A DNA stretch of 64,000 bases, from the NCBI GenBank assembly GCA_009767595.1, contig VSDK01001483.1, positions 39,966-103,965 of the forward strand. The letters run 5' to 3'. Under the pieces are notes generated by a model. That model was not told the origin of the DNA, searched no databases, and worked only from the letters and a program-made list of their open reading frames with translations. Below, piece by piece: positions 20,661 through 30,500 of the stretch. The position numbers and the translations under genes are program-made. This DNA is from Symbiodinium kawagutii. Its lineage: Eukaryota > Sar > Dinophyceae > Suessiales > Symbiodiniaceae. Each line of letters starts with the position of its first letter. Positions within the stretch are counted from its first letter, which is position 1.

Positions 20661-20709
20661 GCTAACGGCCGCATAAGCGACCCCATTGCAATGATTTTTG
20701 ATGCTACTT

Positions 20710-20925
20710 CATGTTAACGTTCGCTTGCACTTGCGTCATGAAGTTGATGCTACGTCACGGAAGGGTTGGGGGTGGGGTGGGGGGGTCATGTTAACATTCA
20801 CCTGCACTTCCATCATCAAGTTGATGCTACGTCACGGAAGGGTTGGGGGTGGGGTGGGGTGGGGGGGTCATGTTAACATTCACCTGCACTTCCATCATCA
20901 AGTTGATGCTACGTCACCGAAACTT
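20710..20925. repeat. Three-copy tandem repeat with G-quadruplex motif
   Basis: Copies start at 20710, 20787 and 20869. Each holds CATGTTAAC, a GCACTT box, GTTGATGCTACGTCAC and, in copies one and two, a G-rich tract with four or more G runs (20763-20785, 20841-20866). The spacing difference (77 versus 82) comes from one extra GGGGT. Copy 1 is the most diverged, and copy 3 ends before the G tract. Confidence 0.9.
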
Positions 20926-21541
20926 GTTGTTCCATCGGAACCCCGGTCACGAGACATTCAGAGTCGCCGTGACTTTACATGACTGACAAAATATGTCTTG
21001 GTCTCCATGTTCCTTGGAACTCTAGGCCTTACTTTCTGAAAGCAGTGGGTTCTTTGGCGAAGAAGGCATCTGCTCGATGAGAGGACAAAACAAAACCGCT
21101 TATTTGTGAAACTGTTGTGTTTGAGTGACTCCCATCCACAACATGCACTCCATGGAAAAGAGCACAAACATTTAAAACGCAGCACTCGAACTTGGACCCT
21201 GATTTGAAAATGATCACATTGCCCAGGGTCCTAACACGGCCGCAACCTTCTTGACGGGTGATGTTGATTGGCGATGTTTCCTGGCGATTTGTCAAAAGCT
21301 TCATCGGCAACAAACTCTAGCCATGCATGTTAGTCCTGGCTAGTACCAGCAATAGCAACAGCGCTTTAATATCACCAACAATTATGATTATTTTACGACT
21401 ATTACTATGATATACTAACAGTTAACAGTGCATTAACTGTTGAGTTCTAGCAATTATGATCATTTTTCAAGCAATCATGACCTTTTTACTGTTGAGTTCT
21501 AGCAATTTGGTATACCCGGCTTGATGTGGCAATGTCTACAG

Positions 21542-21870
21542 GTGCCCGATCCGTGCTGCCAGGTCCACCAGCTGGATCGCCCACCTCACTGGTGGTTGTC
21601 AAGGAACTCCTGGTCAAAGATGGTGAAACCTGGTGAACCTCAACTGATTAGTAGGGATGGTATATGATGGCATTATTCCATCTACAAAACTGGATTATGT
21701 TGGACTTTGATCCTCCTGTTCTTTGGCCTCACAGGAGAGCTGGTGATGCTTTGGAGATGGGGAAGGTCTCTGCCCAACGTGGCCCAGGCCTCCATTGTGA
21801 AGATGCACACCATGAGGAAAACTTCGTGAACTTCTTCGACATGCCCCTGGGATGCCGGTTCCATCGTTGA
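21542..21870 (+). CDS. Two-exon gene end
   Basis: Exon 21542-21632 follows AATGTCTACAG and reads ARSVLPGPPAGSPTSLVVVK and ELLVKDGET, ending TG|GTGAAC in phase 2. Exon 21735-21870 follows CTTTGGCCTCACAG, restores a tryptophan and reads RAGDALEMGKVSAQRGPG and HEENFVNFFDMPLGCRFH, then TGA. The intron is 102 nt, GT-AG. The minus strand is also open across both exons, which lowers confidence. Product unknown. Confidence 0.45.
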
Positions 21871-22139
21871 GCTTAACGGTTCTCTTGCTACCACTGCCAT
21901 CACTGGGGAGTTGGATCATTTGAAGCGGATCGAAACCTGTGCAACATGCGGTGTTTCTGCGATGTTTCTCAGTCCAGAGGCTTTTTTTTGGTTGTCCTTA
22001 ATGTATTTTACATTGAGAATTGTGTACTTCTACACCTATTTTGTTTTGTTTTCTTACATCTATAAACTCTATTGCAACAAAAATACAAAACATCGACCAT
22101 TTGAACTGCCGGTCGTGCAAATATAAATTTAAAGGTACC

Positions 22140-22315
22140 AGTTGAATATTTCATAATCATGCCTTAAAGTAAAATATTAGATATGCCTTTAACTTGAATA
22201 TTAACAATATACCTTTAACTAAGATCTTATTAGATCTACCAGGTAAAGGTTAAGTTAAGGTGATATTAGATATACCTCTGGTTAACCTTTGATCTACCAG
22301 GTAACGGTTCAGTCT
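22140..22315. repeat. Local repeats of TCTACCAGGTAA and TTAGATAT
   Basis: GATCTACCAGGTAAAGGTT appears with one change at about 22235 and 22291. TATTAGATATRCCT also occurs twice. AAGATCTTATTAGATCT is a near palindrome. Confidence 0.7.
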
Positions 22316-22323
22316 CTACAAAG

Positions 22324-22712
22324 GATGGCAGTGGGAAGAAATTCACATCGCCGCCCCTGCGGAGGCCGGATCCGGATCCGGACAGTCTCCGTCATATGAT
22401 TCAGTCTGGAAGCCCAGGGGGCCGAAGGGTACAACGTTGCAGCAGTGGTACAGCTGTTGTTGTCATTCTTGTTGTGGTGGTAGTTACCGTTTTGATATGT
22501 TGATTGTTGTTGATTGTTGTTGATTGTTGTTGATTGTTGTTGTGAATTGTTATCTAGTTTGTTGTTGTGAATTCTTATCTACTAGTTGCTTGGTTGCCTT
22601 TCCTTTATTTTTCAAAGTACCAGAATGGATCCCTGCCCTCGCTTTGTTGACCTTAGACCTGAACGACATACTCAAGTTGACTCAACCCCCCAGATTGGAA
22701 TCTGATCTCTGA
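22324..22712 (+). CDS. Two-exon gene end
   Basis: Exon 1 starts after TCTACAAAG and reads GSGKKFTSPPLRRPDPDPDS and RHMIQSGSPG. It can end at GGGG|GCCGAA (GC, phase 1) or AGG|GTACAA (phase 0). Exon 2 starts at 22618 after CCTTTATTTTTCAAAG in phase 1 and reads PEWIPALALLTLDLNDILKL and PPRLESDL, then TGA. Only the GC donor keeps phase. A TTGTTGATTG repeat (22497-22560) lies in the intron. Product unknown. Confidence 0.48.
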
Positions 22713-23311
22713 GGCTTTGTGCTAACGTGTCAGTGATGTGACTATGGTCATCCACCAGGGAGAGATCCCCGTTTAATAAAGAAGCCTTCATTGAGGGAAA
22801 GTGATTGATCAACGGTGTTTGACTTCTAAATGCGTCATATTGTTGCATCATGCTGGAAGAGTCCCTTAGCTCCCTTCCCCTCCCGGAGAAAAGTTGCAGA
22901 AAAGGGATGAAGTAGGTATTCTTCACCAACAATCACCAAACGTCACAACCAAGAATCACTATCACTGTAATTACACTCTCACAATCAATGTTCATTCCTG
23001 TATGCAGTCATCAAGCATCTTGTGGTATGTAATGGGTATGTAACGTTGCTGAATATGATGTTAAATGTTAACTATCACTCATCATGAATCACTAGATTTT
23101 CATTACTCTCTCCAAATATAGCATCATCAACCAACATTGAAGGAATACATCAACAAGAATAAGTTTTTCCCGCAGGGGAGGGCACGCCCCAATACATCAC
23201 GATGGCCTTCGTGGCGGATCGCAATATCACCCCGTTTTAAATCAATAGACTAATAAAGCTCACAGGATTGTCAGTGGTCCGTCAGAAAAAGGAAGGTCAC
23301 TTGTAGGAAGG
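22713..23311. other. No supported gene
   Basis: An 86-codon minus ORF (22932-22672) overlaps exon 2 of the previous gene and has no matched splice sites. The rest is AT-rich. Confidence 0.4.
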
Positions 23312-23550
23312 TCACTTGTAGGAGTCTTGGGGGAAACGGTCACACAACACCCAAGAGATGACCAATTTGATGGGGGCGGCGATAGTCACATGGAAAGAGG
23401 TGCCCGATCGATAGCATCCCGATAGGTGTTCTTGTGTGTCTGAACTTGGTTCGGCGGTATTGAAAATAGCTTCGATGGCTGAATCAATTCCCCGTAGTTT
23501 TTTCCGGTTTGGAAAGTAAGGAACAGGCATGGTCTCATCATTGCCGCATC
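23312..23550 (-). CDS. Terminal exon of an unknown gene
   Basis: After the acceptor-like TGGTCGATAG the minus frame reads GNDETMPVPYFPNRKKLRGI, SAIEAIFNTAEPSSDTQEHL and KLVISWVLCDRFPQDSYK, ending in TGA. The 110-codon ORF is among the longer unique frames and has balanced composition. A short plus frame at the 3' end is also coding-like. Confidence 0.45.
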
Positions 23551-23699
23551 CTATCGACCATGGACCAACATGTAGCCAACCAACCAACCAATCAATCAAT
23601 GAAGCAATCAATATGTAACCACTATTGATGGTTATTGTCATCATGAATCCAAGCAGCCCACATCACCTTTGCGGCGCTGAGTCATGTTTCGCCCAAGGT

Positions 23700-24020
23700 C
23701 GAGGATAGGCAGTAGCAAGCGATCAATGAGGGTCAACCATGGTCAATAACAATGATTACTTGTGGTCACTAAGGGTTGACAACGATTAACAATGCTTAAC
23801 AATCGTGAATGATGGTTACCAAGGATTAATGTGGTCAGCAAGAAGGGCTAACAATGGTTGGTTGTGGTTGGTAACATTGGTCAGGGAGGGTGTGTTGGTT
23901 ATGCAATCACGAAGCATGATAAATAGCAATGATCGCTAATTTGGCAACTATGGTTTCACAGTATATGATGATTGATCTTTTACAATGGTTCATGATTGTT
24001 TTATGCTAGTTGTCCCCTTT
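23700..24020. repeat. Degenerate GGTTGACAATGATTAACA-like DNA
   Basis: Made almost entirely of variants of GGTTGAC, AATGATTA and TGGTTGG. Similar stretches occur at 20100-20350, 42740-42900, 54240-54560 and 57930-58760. Confidence 0.7.
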
Positions 24021-24022
24021 TA

Positions 24023-24114
24023 TCAAAGTAGGGTACCCCCCAAGTCATTCAGCTTATTAACCATTCATAGTTGATAGTAATAAACTAACCATTTTGGGGG
24101 TACCGAATTTGAGA
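24023..24114. mobile_element. Small inverted-repeat element, family A copy 1
   Basis: Ends TCAAAGTAGGGTACCCCC and GGGGGTACCGAATTTGAGA are inverted repeats. The centre holds AACCATTCATAG and AGTAATAAAC. Related copies lie at 47707-47784, 56770-56862 and, as a half, 54434-54477. It lies 2 bp beyond the stop codon of the minus-strand exon 24227-24117, so it would be in the 3' UTR. MITE-like by structure. Confidence 0.7.
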
Positions 24115-24116
24115 AA

Positions 24117-24227
24117 TCACCACGCGGAGGATTGCACTCCTTGCGCTGGGGATTCTTCCCGTGCTTCCTCTGTAGGTTCAAGAGCATGCACGGCGGGCTC
24201 TGCTCGTGTGCCACTTGGATTTGTCGC
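24117..24227 (-). CDS. Terminal exon, acidic tail
   Basis: Starts directly after the acceptor CAACCAACCCAG in phase 0 and reads TNPSGTRAEPAVHALEPTEE and AREESPAQGVQSSAW, then TGA. Alanine-, proline- and glutamate-rich, so probably a disordered C-terminus. Other frames of this GC-rich patch are open, including a 115-codon plus ORF, but lack matching splice sites. Confidence 0.5.
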   Translation of the reverse strand, partial: ATNPSGTRAEPAVHALEPTEEAREESPAQGVQSSAW

Positions 24228-24704
24228 CTGGGTTGGTTGTTGGAGGCAGGTCATGCCTATGCCAACATGTATGTGTGTATCTTGCATATACAGGTCTGTA
24301 ATGGTCTGTAGATATTTTGCATATGTACATCACTGTATGCAGCCTGTATGCACACATACCGTTCTTGACACAAAATTAGACATCCAGATAGACAAACTGA
24401 CATGTGTATATGATTGTCTATCTACATATATGGATTCATAGATTTATTAAGACATTCGATATGTAGATGTATATTTGTAGTTTAGATGTTCATGCATGTA
24501 TATCTTAGTTTTTATACGTACATGAACCTGCAGTGTAGATATGTACATATGTACACATGTGATCACATGCGTATTTATATATATATATACACATATACAC
24601 TATGTTGCCGATTTGGACACATGCATGAGGAGTCTGTTTTTTTGGTGCCACTCACTGTTGAACGGAGTGTTTTTTTGATGATGAGTAATGACACGTCATG
24701 AACA

Positions 24705-24902
24705 TTGGTACCCATTCAACAACAAATCAGCATGAACAGACATCCATCTATTAACAGCCATGATGCTACCCGCTCAGAACTTGGAGCCGGGTTGAGGATC
24801 AAGCAGTGGAATGCTGTCAATGGGCTGTGGTTTTGGGGCCGAGGATCCACCAAATTTGGTTTGCAAGTTGTTGTAGTTGCTGGCTTTCTTGATATTGTAT
24901 AA
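24705..24902 (+). CDS. Open frame, weak
   Basis: The second half reads RSELGAGLRIKQWNAVNGLW and FWGRGSTKFGLQVVVVAGF and ends in TAA. No acceptor was identified and the first half is poor. Confidence 0.28.
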   Translation: MVPIQQQISMNRHPSINSHDATRSELGAGLRIKQWNAVNGLWFWGRGSTKFGLQVVVVAGFLDIV

Positions 24903-25277
24903 TTAGCTTAAAAACGGATTGCAATCATCCATCGCAGCAATCTTTGGTCGTCAACCATTGAAGTTTCATTTTGTGGCTTGACGACATTTGGGTCCTTGGC
25001 TCTGCAGCTTCAAACACGATGGTTTGTTTGGGCTAAAGATTTTCTGCAAATATGATTAGTTGGCTGTTCTTAACTCCAATTCATTAGCATATCAAGTTTG
25101 TTTATGATGGGTGATGACTTTGGCTAATATGATTATGCCTGCTGTAAGGTTTGGTACATGTTTGTCCAACTTGACACACGGCACAGCCGACTTTGGGGGA
25201 TAGTGGATCAACCAAAAGTTGCAAGCGGATTTGGCCGATGCCAATCCCTAGTTTTGATCAGTTACCTTTTTGTGTGA

Positions 25278-25538
25278 GTGTGTGTGTGTGTGTGCCGGGA
25301 GATCTATGCAGGGACCCCAAGAGGCACCTGGGGACGCTGGAAACTAGCGAAAATGGACCAGCTTGACCCATGGTCACTAGTTGTCATTACGGTTCTTGAC
25401 TTAGCAAAAGTAACACTTTGGAGCATGCGTCCTCGCTGGGTACGATTCGAAGATCACGAAATGATTTGCTTCATAGCTACCCAGACATTCCATGTGATCG
25501 GAACTGGGCCAAAATGTATCAATGATTCGTATTTTTGA
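25278..25538 (+). CDS. Open frame, likely exon
   Basis: Reads GRWKLAKMDQLDPWSLVVIT, VLDLAKVTLWSMRPRWVRFE and DHEMICFIATQTFHVIGT before a TGA. Composition is good and no antisense frame competes strongly. The 5' part runs into a GT microsatellite (25271-25293), so the true start is probably an acceptor near 25320. Confidence 0.4.
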   Translation: MCVCVCREIYAGTPRGTWGRWKLAKMDQLDPWSLVVITVLDLAKVTLWSMRPRWVRFEDHEMICFIATQTFHVIGTGPKCINDSYF

Positions 25539-25539
25539 G

Positions 25540-26640
25540 AAGCCATCTATTTCTTGAGATTGAGTGTTGTGATCAACAGCCCAGAAGTGTTTTGATTTTG
25601 GCAGAGCCATGGGAGGGTTGATTTGTTACGCAACAAGGCCATGATCAATGGGAAGTGTTTGGCCCAGATCCCACGTAGGGATAGAAATATGGGTCCAAAA
25701 ATGGTGGTTTCCCTAGTGATAATGGCAATTATCCGATGATGAACTATCAGTTAGGGCTATAGTCCAACTTTGAGTAGCTGCACTGCTAGGGGCCCACCTT
25801 GTGGCTATCCATTGAACTAGACAAAGCCTAATATGCTCCAAAGTCCATGGTTGCAAAGCGGAACATCATTTCTACAAGCTTGGATCCCCGATGAGCTGGG
25901 CACAATTGAGGCCCCATCTCAGCTTGCGAAGCTACCTTGTTTGGTGTAGCATATTGTGCCATATTGCGCCTACTGTTTGTACTGATCCTGTAATTAGGTA
26001 ACACTGATTCACCATACGTATACAAATCGAGTACTGAGTATAATCCAATGTTATTGACCACTGATATCCAATGATCAACCAGTATCAATGGGTTGGTGCC
26101 GCTGCCTTGCCATGCCCAGGCTATGCCAACTGGTGACAGCCCAGTTGGTAGCAAGGCTGCTATGGCATGAGAGGCATCGCTGCGTTCAGAAGCTACCCCT
26201 GGACCATTGACCAACAGATTTTGAAGGGAGCTATAGTAGTTGAAGATGCATATATATATATATATATGTGTGTGTATATATATATATCTACAGTATGTAT
26301 AGATGAGAAATGGGGGAATCCAAAAATGATGCCCTGGCTGAACCCACAAAGATTTTGTGGATAGGGAAGCCAGTTGAGCAGTAGGGTACCATTTGGAATG
26401 TTTCCCGACTGGTAGAACCGGTCATCTTGGAACCTAATGGGGCAAGCGCTGTGGGGATGTGCAGTACCACAAACTCTCTTCGCTCGTGGTGATCATAAGC
26501 ATGCCCCGTGCAAAATGAAGTGCCATTGCAGTCTCGTATGTGACTATTGTGGATTAGAGCGGTTTGCCCCCAAAAAAGACGCAAGACCAGAGTAACACCA
26601 TTCTGAAATATCATCTTTGTCTTTGTGCAATGTCTTTGTT
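25540..26640. other. No supported gene
   Basis: The longest unique ORF of the window (minus 26349-25828, 173 codons) starts in an AT microsatellite (26250-26287), so I treat it as a chance frame, though its middle part (HAIAALLPTGLSPVGIAWAW) is not absurd. The minus ORF 26614-26288 is similar. Confidence 0.35.
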
Positions 26641-26695
26641 TGGGTAGCTCCCACTACAATGTGGCAAATGCCGGTAGTTACAAACAGCTTTTCAG

Positions 26696-27236
26696 TCGGC
26701 GCGGAACCAGTATCGCGCTTTGGGGTCTATGACCACTCCATGGCGCCGCAGGAGCAGCTTCCTTCAGCACTCTCCTTTTTCCCGAATTCAGATTGATGCA
26801 GAGGTTTCAATCTATTTTCGTTTGCATGCAGCCCCGGTTGGCATCGTAAAATCTGTCCGGCCGGGCGAAACATGCAAAACTCCGAGTCCCAATTTAGGGA
26901 CTCTCAGGAGAGATGTCTAGGAACAGAATCGATACAAGTCGCGAGTGCATGACAGGTAAGTATCTGCTTTTGAACTTTTCGTTTCTTTTCATTCGTGTGT
27001 CAGAACGACATGCGAAGCTCTTGGAAATCGACAGAAGCAACGGGCCATACTCCCGCGCCAGTACCGTTGTGCTTTTCCCAGGCCTTGATGCTAAGATCGA
27101 TCCAAAGAGCGTGGTACAGATCCGCTTTCAAAACGCCGATGCACCGAAGCCTTTCAAGTGCCACCGTCCTGTCATCCTAAGTTCAGGTCTTTGGAAGAAC
27201 TCTTGTCGTAGAAAGCTGCCTTCGGCAAACAGATAG
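26696..27236 (+). CDS. Four-exon gene end with short introns
   Basis: 26696-26751 follows AACAGCTTTTCAG and reads GAEPVSRFGVYDHSMAPQ. 26792-26845 follows TTTTTCCCGAATTCAG and reads IDAEVSIYFRLHAAPVGI. 26898-26955 follows CCAATTTAG and reads GLSGEMSRNRIDTSRECMT. 27004-27236 follows CATTCGTGTGTCAG and reads RHAKLLEIDRSNGPYSRAST, VVLFPGLDAKIDPKSVVQIR and FQNADAPKPFKCHRPVIL, then TAG. The donors are GA, GT (ATC|GTAAAA) and GT (ACAG|GTAAGT). The implied introns are 40, 52 and 48 nt and all junctions agree in phase. Function unknown. Confidence 0.48.
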
Positions 27237-27239
27237 GAT

Positions 27240-28072
27240 TTGCAACAGACAGGAAATAGAGTAAACATGAGTAAACACATATTACATCCTTTCACAAAGT
27301 AACTTCTAAGTGCATTCTGTTTGCGAAATGAAAGGATCCTGTTACGGTGCCAAACTGCAAACAGCCGATTTGCAGTACACGTTCGGCTCATTGGATCGCT
27401 GCCGGTGATGGCTGAGCGAAAGGGCAAGCCAGAGCCGGTCAGCGATCCATGGTGAAATCACAACTCGCACCTAGTGCTGGCAGTGATTCACTGGAAAAAA
27501 GATCCTCTCAGAATGGTTGATTAAGAGTTGTTGGATGGTCAATACATGTTAGCGTATGTTTGGTTGACCATGGTTGATGGTACATGTTAGTGGAGGATTG
27601 ATTGTTTTTTTTGATTGTGGTTGGTAAGGGTATGTGTTGTCTCCCTGCAACCCAGTCAATGTTATGGATTGCCATCGAATTAGCCTCGCATTTGTGGCCA
27701 ATCCCAACCAGTGTATAGCACCGTTATGCTTTCTGTTTCTGCAATGTTCAAACCGTACCCCTCAAGAAGTGTGGAACGTATGTCTTGGCATGCATATTTG
27801 TCGTGTAAAAATACGAAGATATGACTATGTGATAAGAGCGCATCATAGTTAATGAAGGTCCATAGTACCATGATACTACCGTGAACGTGCACTGCATATG
27901 CTTTACGGAAGAACATATATACTGTAATCTAACACAGCATTGGAAAATCACCACTCCCAATAGGCACGTAATTTACAAATGGTGGACTATCCACTGTTAC
28001 GTTAGATCTCCGGAGGGTAATATATATATATATATATTTGTAGATACGCTATTTTTCCAAACTCTCGTACAG
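27240..28072. other. No supported gene
   Basis: A 99-codon minus ORF (27427-27128) overlaps the previous gene's last exon. The remainder is low in coding signal and ends in a TA run (28018-28038). Confidence 0.4.
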
Positions 28073-28243
28073 GTTGTGTGTGTGGTTTTGCTGATCCTGG
28101 GAGATTGCGTGCTCAACTCGGGGTGCATTTGCTGCGGTGATTTGAAATCATTTTCAACTGGAGCGGGTGCAAGAGCTCCGTCATTGCTTGAGCTCCTGAC
28201 AAGACAGCGGAGCAACAGCATACTCCCTGGTTCAGCTGGTTGA
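28073..28243 (+). CDS. Terminal exon with hydrophobic start
   Basis: Starts after CCAAACTCTCGTACAG in phase 0. It reads VVCVVLLILGDCVLNSGCIC, a likely membrane helix, then GARAPSLLELLTRQRSNSIL and TGA. Probably the C-terminus of a membrane protein. Confidence 0.48.
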   Translation, partial: VVCVVLLILGDCVLNSGCICCGDLKSFSTGAGARAPSLLELLTRQRSNSILPGSAG

Positions 28244-29184
28244 TAAGCTTGCTGATAAGCTGGTAACTTAGCTGGTTGTTGATGCGTAACAAGGTAATAA
28301 GCGGTTTATTGAGCCGGTTGACAACGCTCTTTCACAGTACACAACAAAAAGGTGTGGAGAGGTTTACCCTGAGAAAACAGGCGTGTTCCAAGAGAACCCA
28401 TGGGTGGAGAGAATGGGGTGAGCAATTCCTTGTTGATTTTTTGGTGGTCATTGGTTCACATTGGTTCACATTGGTGCATATTGGTTCCTCATAAGTTCAC
28501 TCCAACATGGGCTCCCAACAAGCCTGGCGAAGCTGTTGCGAAGCGCTGAAGCCGCCCAGGTGCTTCCTGAGTCAAGAGCTCTTCCGAAGAGCAATTGAAG
28601 CTGCAGATTCGTGTCTGAAGTTGCTCAGCTCCAAGCTGTCGTTGATCAGTGGTTTATGATGCTTACTAGTAGTAGTTAATAGAATTAATAGATGTTAATA
28701 ACTTAACTAGTATTAGAACTGAGCGATGGTGTTTCCAAAAAACGTCAGCGATCTGTTTGTTACCGACATTAATAAGCTGATTTTTTTTTGGATGCTTGAT
28801 TATTTGGTATTTTTCTTGTTTGTCAGTAGTGTTATAAAGTGTAAAAACATGTAGTGGTGATGAATTAGATATACAACTAGGCGGAAACTCCCATGGGATT
28901 TGATTTCCATGGATTCCCTGTATGAAATCTCTGTTCTTGAATGGATCAAGATCCCTTTACGTCCTGCTTAGGATGGGTAAGTAGGATGACTTGCGCCCAT
29001 TTGTGTGCGAGTTGAGGATATCAGGAGATTGCTAAATAAACCTTGCATTGCACAAGCCATCCCCTTTGGAAAAAAGTACACAGATCCACACTCAAATGTA
29101 GACTCAGGTCCAGACAGTTCTTGCCCCCTTTGCAAACTCTTGGGTTGCTGGATTGGAGTCTGGAGCTGAATCTGGATTTGTTGA
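28244..29184. repeat. Non-coding; short tandem ATTGGTTCAC repeat
   Basis: ATTGGTTCAC and variants occur four times at 28448-28488. The rest holds CTGGTTGATAAGC-like repeats (28230-28280) and AT-rich DNA. No supported gene. Confidence 0.6.
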
Positions 29185-29299
29185 TTTTTTATTCCTTAGA
29201 TATACTGTTGAATTCACTCTTGGGGGCTGAATCTTGATTCCCCAGATAGCTGACAAGCTATTAAGGGGTTCTTACTTCTCATTGGTAGGGCCTTGGATC

Positions 29300-29992
29300 G
29301 GCGGTTTTGTTTGCCGCTGCTCTGCCGCTGCTCATGCTTGTCTCCCCTTTGTCTCCCCTTTGTCTCCTTTTGTCTCCGGTTTGTCTCCCTTGTGGCTCTG
29401 GATCGGCGCTTTGTTTGCCGCTGCTTTGCCGCTGCTCATGCTTGTCTCCCTTTGTCTCGCCTTTGTCTCGCCTTTGTCTCCCCTTTAACTCCGGTTTGTC
29501 TCCCTTGTGGCTCCGGATCGGCGCTTTGTTTGCCGCTGCTCTGCCGCTGCTCATGCTTGTCTCCGCTTTGTCTCTGCTTTGTCTCCCCTTTGTCTCCCTT
29601 GTGGCTCTGGATCGGTGCTTTGTTTGCCGCTGCTCTGCCGCTGCTCGTGCTTGTCTCCCTTTGTCTCCCCTTTGTCTCCCCTTTGTCTCCGGTTTGTCTC
29701 CCTTGTGGCTCTGGATGAACGCTTTGTTTGCCGCTGCTCTGCCGCTGCTCGTGCTTGTCTCCCTTTGTCTCCCCTTTGTCTCCGGTTTGTCTCCCTTGTG
29801 GCTCCGGATGAGCGCTTTGTTTGCCGCTGCTCTGCCGCTGCTCGTGCTTGTCTCCCTTTGTCTCCCCTTTGTCTCCCCTTTGTCTCCTTTTGTCTCCGGT
29901 TTGTCTCCCTTGTGGCTCCGGATGAGCGCTTTGTTTGCCGCTGCTCATGCTTGTCTCCCTTTGTCTCCCCTTTGTCTTTCCTTTGTCTAATT
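29300..29992. repeat. Hierarchical minisatellite, seven units
   Basis: GTTTGCCGCTGCT recurs at about 29309, 29411, 29525, 29619, 29723, 29817 and 29932, giving units of 94-115 bp. Each unit ends in a variable number of TTTGTCTCCC 10/11-mers, which accounts for the length differences. All plus frames and two minus frames stay open (up to 227 codons on plus and 190 on minus), with internally repetitive products (GDKGETKG on minus). I treat these frames as a by-product of the repeat. Confidence 0.93.
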
Positions 29993-30307
29993 CTTGTGCG
30001 CAATGCACCCGCTATCTGGGGTCTATGCTGGTGTAATTGTGTCTTTCTGAACATATTGTTGAACTCATTTTTTGGGGTTGTGTTTTCTTGAATCCAGATT
30101 TGAATCTTCGTTTATTTGTGTTTTCTATTTTGTTCCTTTCAAACCACTTTCTTCGTCAGAGATATAGTTTTGAGATACTCCGGCAAACTAACCTGGAAGT
30201 TAAACATGTTTTACTGGGTAAAGCCACCAGTTTTCATGGGAAACATCACCAGTTTTAATGACTAAACCAGCTATCTCACTCCCGTCCGGGGCTGTACCTC
30301 ACCGGCC

Positions 30308-30499
30308 ATGTGGTTCTTTCCAGGTTGGATCCGCAGCATGTCAAGGCCCTTCACCGGCGAAGTCTGGGACCCAGATGTCACGGGGTGCTGGGTGTCAAGC
30401 TGTTGCTGTGCCAACAGCGAGGACAACAAAACCACCAGCAACAACAGCAAGGATAACAACAGCAGGGATAACGACAGCAAGGATAACGACAGCAACTAG
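30308..30499 (+). CDS. Exon with NSKDN-repeat tail
   Basis: Reads IRSMSRPFTGEVWDPDVTGC with almost all codons ending in G or C. TTCTTTCCAG|GTTGG (30323) is a good acceptor. TGG|GTGTCA (about 30389) could be a donor. If not spliced there, the frame continues into a 15-bp repeat encoding NSKDN/DSKDN and ends in TAG, 63 codons in all. Confidence 0.42.
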   Translation: MWFFPGWIRSMSRPFTGEVWDPDVTGCWVSSCCCANSEDNKTTSNNSKDNNSRDNDSKDNDSN

Positions 30500-30500
30500 C
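30425..30500. repeat. 15-bp tandem repeat GACAGCAAGGATAAC
   Basis: Four imperfect 15-bp units, in frame with the ORF at 30308-30499. Confidence 0.8.

Noticed and set aside
25828-26349. 173-codon minus-strand ORF
   Set aside because: Its first 30 codons are an AT microsatellite and no splice sites support the rest.
29279-30091. Collagen-like protein from GDKGETKG repeats
   Set aside because: The pattern comes from the minisatellite, appears on the strand opposite another open frame and lacks a regular G-x-y register.
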